In this document: positions 56,236 through 64,000 of the stretch, piece by piece
Layout: every line of letters starts with the position of its first letter
Position numbering within the stretch: the first letter of the stretch is position 1
Program-made: the position numbers and the translations under genes
The notes under the pieces: model-generated
Databases searched by the model: none
What the model was told of the DNA's origin: nothing
The model's input: only the letters and a program-made list of their open reading frames with translations
NCBI GenBank assembly: GCA_037043015.1
Contig: CM073321.1
Location: forward strand, 5,414,001-5,478,000
Length of the DNA: 64,000 nucleotides
Direction of reading: 5' to 3'
DNA from: Bryum argenteum
Lineage: Eukaryota; Streptophyta; Bryopsida; Bryales; Bryaceae

Positions 56236-58670
56236 ATGTTATGAACTTGTTGACTCGTGGGTCTACCAATATTGTCGCATTGAATACTTGTTGTTGCGAA
56301 GACTCCGTCCAAAACTACCCTAGAGAGAAAATCAAGGTTCTTCGGTCTTTCATGTATATGAAAACAACGGCGCACTTTGGAAATCGCATTAAACTAGATG
56401 TTTATCTGCAGTTCTCTACAAACGTTGCTGGGCGGAATGTAGTGATTTTTTAAGGTATACATGCGTGCTTGTCAACGTGGATAAAAAATCATGGGTATTA
56501 CTCCAAGCGCCTTTTATTGCAACGCCCAAAAAACAAATGTTGGTTACAAAGCCCAACTCCACGGAAATACTTGTAAACGGAAGCCAAAGAGTCATACTAT
56601 TGCTACTTCTATTGTCATGAGTGCATCACTTGCTAGGCATGCTCACCACATGCCTCACAAGTCTCGTAGCCTCTCATCTAGGGAGAAGGTTGGTAGGAAG
56701 ATACTTTCTTCAAGTTTTAAGTGGAAAGATAAGATTCCACTTAGAAGTGATCACCTTTCTATATGCAAGCTTCCGCTAGTGTCAGCTTCAAACCTCAGTA
56801 AGATTCGCCCACTCAGCTATCCTGAATACTACGCCGAGAAGGAAGGGACAATTTCGAGCGGTGCTCAAAGTGTGAAGAGTTAGAGTCCGAGATGAAGCTC
56901 ACCTTATCTATGACTCAATCCGCACTTTTATAGTCGAGGAAGTTAAATGAGCTATTCGACTGAGCATTTGCACATAGTACCTTGTATTCCTCAACCGTTT
57001 CAAGTCCAAGTCCATGCCTTGTGAAGTTCCAACTAATATGCATGATAAGATGGACCACTCAAAGACGGCCTCTCATGTCTTATTTCACAAGGTGAAAACT
57101 TGGATGGTCTCATGAAGTAGCCTCTTGCAGTAACAAGCATTCTAGCTCATGGGCATCTAGATCAACATTATGCACATATTTGACTATATATTTTTACACA
57201 TGATGCCAATTACACACTTGGATTAATCGCAAAGTTGCTACGTAATCTAGATGCTCCACCTAAATCCTCATCTAGACAACTTTTTACAGAGGGACCTTTG
57301 CATCCATCGTATACTGCACTTTTATTATTTTATATGGTTCAGACGTATGTATGGATCCACTTGGCTCGATTCTAGACATTTTGGTTCTCGCTAAGCCATT
57401 GCCTCCTGTATTGAATTTGCAAATAGACAATTATCTTAGTGACAACAGAAATAGATTTGTCTTCAGTTTAAGGTCCTTTTCAGTTGTCGAATGTGTATTT
57501 TGAGAGGTATATGGTAATTTTATGCTAGTTGGTCACACTCATGATGACATTAATGCATTATTTGGCCGTTAAGGTATGACGTTGCATCCTACTATTCCTC
57601 TTCTTATGAAATCTTTCATAAAGCTAGTGAAACTTCTTGTGATTCTACACCTCCTTTAAGAGGTTCCAAACTTAAGTCTCTTACTCAAGAGTGGTTGCTA
57701 GAAGGTGATGAAGCATTGGTTGGACATACGAAAGTACATCAATTTAAGTATTTCCTGGATGCAAGTAGGTGCCTTATTATGAAGTATAAATTTCTTTGTC
57801 ATGACAAGGAATGGCTTTCTAGAGGCGATGATGGGGGCATTAAGTTACAGAAGGAGGATTCCGAACAAAGATTGTTATAATTTGCATGACTACCAGATGC
57901 TCTGCAGCCACCTGAGATGCGCTATTTGCCCAAGGTGGTAGAAGGAGTTTCAAGTTTTGTCGACCATTGGGAGCGATTATCACGTGAGTTAATTGAATCG
58001 TGGAGATTGTATGAGCCTCTGTCATATTATTGGAACAGCGTGAAAGATGCTCTTTGTATACTCACGGATACACGAATATCTCTGCGAGGTGGAATATTGT
58101 CAATTTTTGAGGAACCTTCTGTATTCGAACATGGATTTTTGCAGTCAACTCCTCTTGCGCACGCTATGGAAGTTGAAATAACATTAGAGTGGACTATACG
58201 CAAAGATTGCGGCAAAGATGACCATTTTGTTGGCCATAGACGTGATCGTTGAATTCCTTCAATCGGAGTTGGAGGTGACCTTTAGAAGGGATATTTTCCT
58301 ACGCTACGTCCATGCGACAGAGATGGTCATCCTTTTTGGCGTGGGCGTGCTATGTTTCATCCAAATTCGAACCTTGAGACATCCAATACTGTAGAAATAC
58401 AGTTCTTTTGCTCCATATCACGCAATAGGGATATTCAGAAGTATTATACAGATTGGAATACAAATAAAAAAACTTTGTTGAACGGTTGAGAGAGGCGTCG
58501 ACGTATCATTGCAGAATACAGATGCCATTTTGAGAGCATGGAAATCAAGACTTAGGCAACGTAGAGGGGACAACAGTTTAGGGCAGGATGGTAGTATTAC
58601 AATACATGAGGTTGACATAATTATCATCAAGGCCTCTTTGGAGGAACTTGCAACATCTACAGTTGAGTAG
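56236..58670 (+). pseudogene. DUF7869-like gene, copy 2 (decayed)
   Basis: Collinear with 42720-44729: LNTCCCEDSVQNYPREKIKV, AQLHGNTCKRKPKSHTIATS, SSSFKWKDKIPLRSDHL, LSYPEYYAEK, MHDKMDHSKTASHV (57040), QIDNYLSDNRNRFVF (57420), FMLVGHTHDDINALFGR (57520), then HDKEWLSRGDDGGIKLQKED and VSSFVDHWERLSRELIESWR. It keeps the MHDKMDHSKT to QIDN..DNRN part that copy 1 lost, which is typical of the DUF7869 family. More stops and frame changes than copy 1. It lacks the first exon (MDFSSDDDAF) and any palindromes. Confidence 0.65.
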
Positions 58671-58727
58671 TTTTACATCATTGAAATACAAGGCGCAGTG
58701 TACAATTGTTATAGCCTTTAGTTGGTA

Positions 58728-58730
<3 letters not shown>

Positions 58731-58760
<30 letters not shown>
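58731..58760. repeat. (AT)15 microsatellite
   Basis: Uninterrupted AT dinucleotides, just downstream of the second DUF7869-like copy. Confidence 0.95.
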
Positions 58761-58762
<2 letters not shown>

Positions 58763-59930
58763 TTCTGTAGACTACATATAATCGTCTATTTTGTAAATTT
58801 TATGATTTTTATTCAGATTGTAAGTTGAGTACATATACTGATTCCATTATTGTTGTTATATTTGAAAAAATTGTCACTTGTTAAGTATGTTAGTCTTCAT
58901 ACATAAATATGTTAATTTGAAAGGTGTTTTGGTTGGTATAAATATGATGTTTATATGATATCAGAGCACCAAGTTATGAGTTGTGGGTGTATGGTGAGAG
59001 CGTTGTGTTACAAGTTGATGGTCCAAGTTTGAATTCAATGGAGCTTGTTTGAGCAGCACTTGTGATACTCATGACTTGGTGTTGTTAGTGTATAGGCAAG
59101 AAATAGATTGTACCAATCGTACAGATCGGACGGCCTTGAGCAATCGGTAGACTGTTGCGGGTCGGACGGCTAGTAGCGATTGGCCGATTGCAGTCCATCA
59201 GACGATTGGCACCGATCTGTAGGCCCGTCCAATCCAATGCCCGATTGCGGATTAATCGGCCACGTCGTCCGCCGATCTGGTGCCATCCGCACGGTTTGTT
59301 TGGGGTTCCACCAGTCGGCCAAACCGACTAACTAGACGGCAAGCCGCAAGCAATCAGATGACCGTTGATTGAACGTTCGGCAACAATGAATGGTCAGCTT
59401 GAATATTTTGCTTTTATTCCAATAGTATGCAGGGTTTGGTGGATTGCTCAACTAGGTAGCAGTTGGCACATATTTTTCCTGTCGACTAGCACGGAAACTG
59501 ATATTTAAGACGTCTGTTACTACAAGCTTGTGTAGGTCCCAAGGGGAAATTTAGGGTCCGTACGGATCTTTATAATTCACTTTCATGTCTAAAATTTTCT
59601 TTCTAAGGTTCTGCCTAGTGTTGCTTCTCCTCTCTGTGTGATTATTCCTCTAGTGGTCAACGCTGATTTGGTAAAGCAAGCAAAATACATGCGAGAATGG
59701 CAAGCCAATGTCAAAACTTGTCGTATGGAGGCTAGGGCTATGGCGTTGGTTGTACCTTGTCCATCTCCTAGGCTTGCATCTAAGAAACATTAGATGATAC
59801 TTTACATCATACTTATAAGGACACATTTGATATCTTCATCAAATTCAATATATGATATCACTATGACCATGTAGTGTTATCATTTTGATCATTTTTTTAT
59901 TAAGTATCCATTACTTTTATAAGGTTGCTC
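58761..59930. other. Spacer without a supported gene
   Basis: TGATATCAGAGCACC at 58954 resembles an initiator-Met primer site of LTR elements, and 59100-59400 is a GC-richer patch of CGATTGG/GATCGG words. No LTR or domain was found to support an element. Confidence 0.35.
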
Positions 59931-59959
59931 ATTATTGACTTTTATTTATTTGAACAATT

Positions 59960-62309
59960 TTCAAATGAGAATCACGGAGGAATCCCTTGGTCAACATGGC
60001 GCTCTCTCCACTGGTAGTTAAGCTGACTCTGACATCGTTCCAAGCGAGGATGTTCAAGAGATTCAAGATAGAGCACCGCTTGAGACCCCACCGGTCAAGG
60101 AATGCCATCACGAGCCAACCAAGAGTTAAGGAGAGGACAAAGCAATGGGAGATGGAGGTAATGAAAATAGAAAACCATTGGAGGCGGTTGCGGTTCACCT
60201 ACCTGAAGTGATAGTTGTTCCCATGCTACATCATCTTAAGCACATGGATCACAAGTTCAGCGCGAATAAAATGAGGTTGTTGCACAAGACTATTTACAAT
60301 CCACTGATCAATCACAACCTTCCTATCTCCAAGTCATGTTTGAACATTCCCCATTGTCAATTTATTTGTTGGATGTTAGTTCCTACTATCTTTGAATATG
60401 ATGTTTGAAAGTTGGAAAATGAGTTTCTCAAGGGTTACAGGGAAGCTGACCGAGTGATGTATATGTCTATCTATGATGCCAAAGACAACGTTACAATGGT
60501 AACCGAGCAAGCCGAGTAGTTGAGGAATCTACTTTAGAAAGCAACTAATGATCGCTTTGAAGTGACTTTGTTGGTTAATCATCAGCTGCATCACTTTTGC
60601 AATAAATATTTCTATATTTATAAGGATAACCATGTGGCGTGGAGACGTCACATTCACACATTCCACGTAGACAACCCAAAGTGATACATTTCTCTACATT
60701 ATATTATACTTGACGGTGAGCAATATAGCCGTGTTTTTCTTAGTGCCATGAATGACGTGAACTGGTACCCTCTCTTCTCACTCGCACTATTGATTCATGT
60801 TATTGATGTCAATTCTAACTATGTGATTATGTAAATTTATGCTTGTCAGGTCTACTCAGAACTACCATGTTGTGCACTGCTTACGAGCCAAAGTGCAGCG
60901 TGTGCGCACCTTTAGAAACTTGACTCTCCCAAATTTCAAGGACCCAATCACAATAGAAGACTATGACATCTGTAAAACTCATGAATAAAGACAGACTACT
61001 TGGCATCCTTTGACAGTAGATGTGTTTATGAAGTTCTTATATTTGGTACGATTTCCATATACAACAATCACTTCATTTGCATATTACTTCATTAAGTTAC
61101 TTTCTCACACAACTTTTGTGATCATTTAGGGAGAAGAGAAGTTTTGAAAGCCTTTGATGTTGCTTGCTTCCAGTATTATGAGAACAAAGAAAAACCAAGT
61201 CACGGCAGCTCCAGATGAAAGTAAAATAAGGGTATTTAGAAAAGGAATTCCCCAAGGATTTAACACATCAATTCCTTTAGGGGGCCGAATAGCTCCAATT
61301 TCTACCGTAGGCGTACGGAGCACGTTGTATGGAGTGCAACGGAGAAAGCAATCCAAAAGACCATCAAAGTAATTCGTGGCAGAAATCTTGACAAGATAGT
61401 GGCTCTCGCCTTACCAAACAACGGTCTTTTCTTTGAAGAGCAGATACATTATATGTTCTAATTAATTCTCTACATAGACCACATTGTGTTCTACCTTTCT
61501 AATGGACCAACCAAATTGAAATGGCCCCAAGATTAGTGATCATTATAGCATGAATTTGTACTCAGATATGTCCCTTGAGGAGCTATACAAAATAGCTACA
61601 ACGAATGTGCGAGTGAATTTCAAAGTCAATTGGCTCTAGTATTGAAACGCATCTGAAACTGTCCAATAGTCAGTTTGCTTCTCTTCAGACCGTCCTATAA
61701 AAGACAGTTTTGGAGAGACGGCTTCATGCGGCTTCACTTTGGCCTCAGATATGAATATTTTTTGTTACTCTTTTGTTGTGTTTATAAGCTAATCAGTTTA
61801 ATTTTCCTAATGTTTATTTTACAATGATTGTTCTTATCTTTCTGTAGTTGGCAAAGAAACTTAAAGAGGATCTCAAGACGATCATTACAAAGGACAAGTT
61901 AAACATTGAATAGAAGAATGAAGTTCTCAGACCCCATGAGTACGTGAAGACATGGAGGGTGTGCTTGTGGAAGAAGGCATTTGGATTCTTTCTAAATCCA
62001 AACGCAAGTCCAAGGTTCCACAAGAGATATGACATGAAGAAGATTGAAGGTGGCAAGATTGCGTCACTTCAACTTCTATCTAGGTATTTTGCATGGCATG
62101 CTACTTTGCAACTAGTTCGTTTGGTTCTTCAACCTCTCGTCATCTCTTGGGTATGCATATGCAAGTATTTAAAGAATAAGTTTGCTCACAAAGGTGCACC
62201 GGTTGTCTGCGCCATTCCAAAAGATTTTAAGGAGGCGGCTGAGCATGATGCACCACACAATATCTTTTCCAGAGACAATAGGATCAAATTGATTTTGAGT
62301 TGTTACTAA
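59960..62309 (+). pseudogene. Decayed multi-exon gene, possibly ParB-like family
   Basis: Plus-strand pieces: VKECHHEPTK ... HLPEVIVVPMLHHLKHMDHK (60100-60410), YREADRVMYMSIYDAKDN and NKYFYIYKDNHVAWRRHIHTF ... VFLSAMNDVNW (60430-60765), and YVKTWRVCLWKKAFGFFLN ... FHKRYDMKKIEGGK (61940-62060). The KDNHVAWRRHI block resembles DGNHR-AW ParB-like proteins amplified in some plants, and AMNDVNW fits their ending. Stops are frequent. The relation to the 18149-22469 gene is a guess. Confidence 0.3.
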
Positions 62310-63266
62310 CTTGTATGTGGTTTTTTGAATGTGAGCATAACATTGTACACAAGGAAGAAGCACATCTCATACCAACCCCAAATCCAGATAATGACGGTGC
62401 CGCTCTGATGGAGGTTGAGGACGATGACGGCGACGCACTCGGAGATTAATCCATTGCCTCCATCGTGCAGCCAAAAACTCATGGGGTTAAAAGCATAGCA
62501 ACAATGACTGTAAAGCTCCTGTTCTCGATGAGATTGCAGGTGGCGCTGTACCGGATTTAACTCAAGCATCCCAATAGATAGAGTCGTGCGGCAAGTTTGA
62601 CTGAAGGTTTTCAAGAGGTAGTTGTTAGTGCAAACTTGACTCAATCTTCTCAAGGGCCATGTCTCGTACAAGGTAGACTTGAGGGAAGCTTCTTCCAAAC
62701 ATCACGAGGTGCACTGATACAAGCTGGATTTCACCCTACATCTTCTAAAACTGAGCACAACTTTACTCAATCCCCTATTTGCCCTGGTCGCTCAAAGCAA
62801 GTTAGTACCTCTTTGCCTTGGTCGCTCAAAGCAAGTTAGTCGTTCAATTTTCAGTTACCAAGCATGCAACCACGAGCTCCTCCTCGCCTAAAATCCCCAC
62901 ATTGCCCATGTATCTAGAGAAGGAAAATATGGTGGACCTGATACGTGAGACTACCCATAGGAACCACAACTTGTGAATATTGTCCAACACATTGAGAAGG
63001 TAACATAGACTTCCACGTTTCACTGAATTTCCATTTATAATTAGACTCCTTGTACCAAAAAAACGGGCGTGGACAGGATATCCCCCAAGCTGGGACTTAC
63101 CACGCCGCTTGCGTGGATGAATGCCGTCGAAGTTCACATCCAACGGCGAAGTGTCGCTCATGTTGCAATACCTGCCGCACAATATTTGCCACGACCAATA
63201 GAATTTATTTTTTTGGCTGCCCAAAGTTTGAACTAGGTTAGGGTTTGAAGGAGGTGCGAGTGTAGG
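62310..63266. other. Spacer without a supported gene
   Basis: Short acidic frames near 62350-62450 (MEVEDDDGDALGD) may be the tail of the decayed gene. CTTTGCCTTGGTCGCTCAAA with AGCAAGTTAGT is repeated at about 62775-62840 in two variants. Confidence 0.35.
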
Positions 63267-63597
63267 ATTTACGCGTCCCCAAACCACTCTTTCCTTTATG
63301 AAATGGATGGATGTGGAATGTGGGTCCTAGGGTGCGAAACTACGGAACAAACTATATAACATGTTTGTACTGATTTAGGGTTCCTTTCTTCACTTGTAAC
63401 TTGGAGCATGAAACGAGATCCAAGGCACATTTATTTTGCGGCAGGTATTGCATTATCTTCCGTGTCCTTCATTTAAGCAAGCATGGAAGGTGTCCAAAGA
63501 CTGTATAGCATATTATGTTGTGCCAGGTATTGCATAGTTGATGTGATTACTTTTCATAATGTGTTTGTGGAATTAATTTACGCGTCCCCAAACCACT
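63267..63597. repeat. 22-bp direct repeats 309 bp apart
   Basis: ATTTACGCGTCCCCAAACCA plus CT occurs at 63267-63288 and exactly again at 63576-63597. The DNA between contains CAGGTATTGCAT twice. This could mark the ends of a small inserted unit or a local duplication. Confidence 0.7.
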
Positions 63598-63715
63598 AAA
63601 AGAACATATTTTAAACAATAAAACATAATATAATTATAACACTATAGCTCACATATAAAATGTTTTTTCTTTGTATGATTTAGCTGAATTTCTTAAAGTT
63701 TATGTTTAGGGTTTA

Positions 63716-63880
63716 GGAAAGCAATACCTGTCGCGCATATTATGCCACACTGTGTAGGTAATTCCGAGAAAGAACAGTGGGAAAGCAATACCTGCCGCGC
63801 ATATTATGCCACACTGTGAGTAATTCCGAGAAAGAATAGTGGGAAAGCAATACCTGCCGCGCATATCTTGCCGCACTGTG
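63716..63880. repeat. Tandem repeat, about 62-bp unit x 2.6
   Basis: Unit starts GGAAAGCAATACCTGCCGCG, continues CATATTATGCCACACTGTG and ends GAGAAAGAACAGTG. Two full copies and a partial one. The phrase GCAATACCTGCCGC also occurs singly near 63165. Confidence 0.9.
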
Positions 63881-64000
63881 TTACAAAGCATCTGTTTAAG
63901 TGCCGAGAGAGTGATGTTTGCCTTGTATTATTTGGTGCATTGTTTTCAAGGTATTGTATACGTTTAAAAACATAAGAGTATAAGTAGTCATCGTGTGTAG

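Noticed and set aside
58954-58968. Primer-binding site of an LTR element
   Set aside because: TGATATCAGAGCACC is close to the initiator-Met site, but no LTR end precedes it and no retroelement domain follows.

Overview
The window looks like nuclear DNA of a land plant or close streptophyte relative. The evidence is GT-AG introns, an interstitial array of the plant telomere repeat CCCTAAA (41038-41080), a plant-type CACTA transposon, and a Ty3-type LTR retrotransposon with a tRNA-type primer site. Most recognisable protein families here (tnp2 transposase, a DUF7869-like protein, a ParB-like/methylase-like gene) are repeat-associated. I see no ordinary single-copy housekeeping gene. The species cannot be named; a non-seed plant is a guess.

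Layout. (1) 1-1196: the spliced 3' part of a beta-class DNA-methyltransferase-like gene. (2) 2239-3643: a truncated + strand copy of a second methyltransferase-like gene, with five 27-bp palindromes in its intron. (3) 3741-16062: a 12.3-kb CACTA (En/Spm) element with terminal inverted repeats, an ATA target duplication, a TNPA-like gene on the minus strand (4674-10080) and a TNPD/tnp2 gene in five exons on the plus strand (11117-15347). (4) 16199-17340: an FCP1-like phosphatase-fold gene. (5) 18149-22469: the longest methylase-like gene, minus strand, with an N-terminal ParB/DGQHR-like region. Every recognised intron holds a cluster of the same palindromes. (6) 22945-25209: repeat-rich spacer with tandem arrays and a 43-bp-arm hairpin. 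(7) 25210-37642: a 12.4-kb Ty3-type LTR retrotransposon fossil on the minus strand (594-bp LTRs, TAAAC duplication) with a long extra region between pol and the 3' LTR. (8) 37643-41030: very AT-rich spacer. (9) 41038-46330: telomere-like array, E2F-like repeats, another palindrome-filled presumed intron, a decayed DUF7869-like gene and a RING-finger gene. (10) 46546-49490: a decayed multi-exon minus-strand gene with tandemly duplicated 5' exon and E2F-like sites upstream. (11) 50448-64000: a PHD-finger retroelement remnant, gene-poor DNA, an orphan CACTA-like end, a second DUF7869-like copy, a decayed gene, and tandem repeats at the right edge.

The most interesting signal is a family of about 40 palindromes. 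Each has 13-bp arms CAGTTTAGCTCGA around one central G or C, so the centre reads GAGTC/GACTC, which fits GANTC. They sit in introns of a gene whose C-terminal half is organised like a beta-class (CcrM-type) adenine methyltransferase and whose N-terminal half has a ParB/DGQHR-like motif. They also fill a presumed intron of the unrelated DUF7869-like gene. Whether the palindromes are sites bound or modified by this protein family, spliced hairpins, or separate mobile palindromes cannot be decided from sequence alone.
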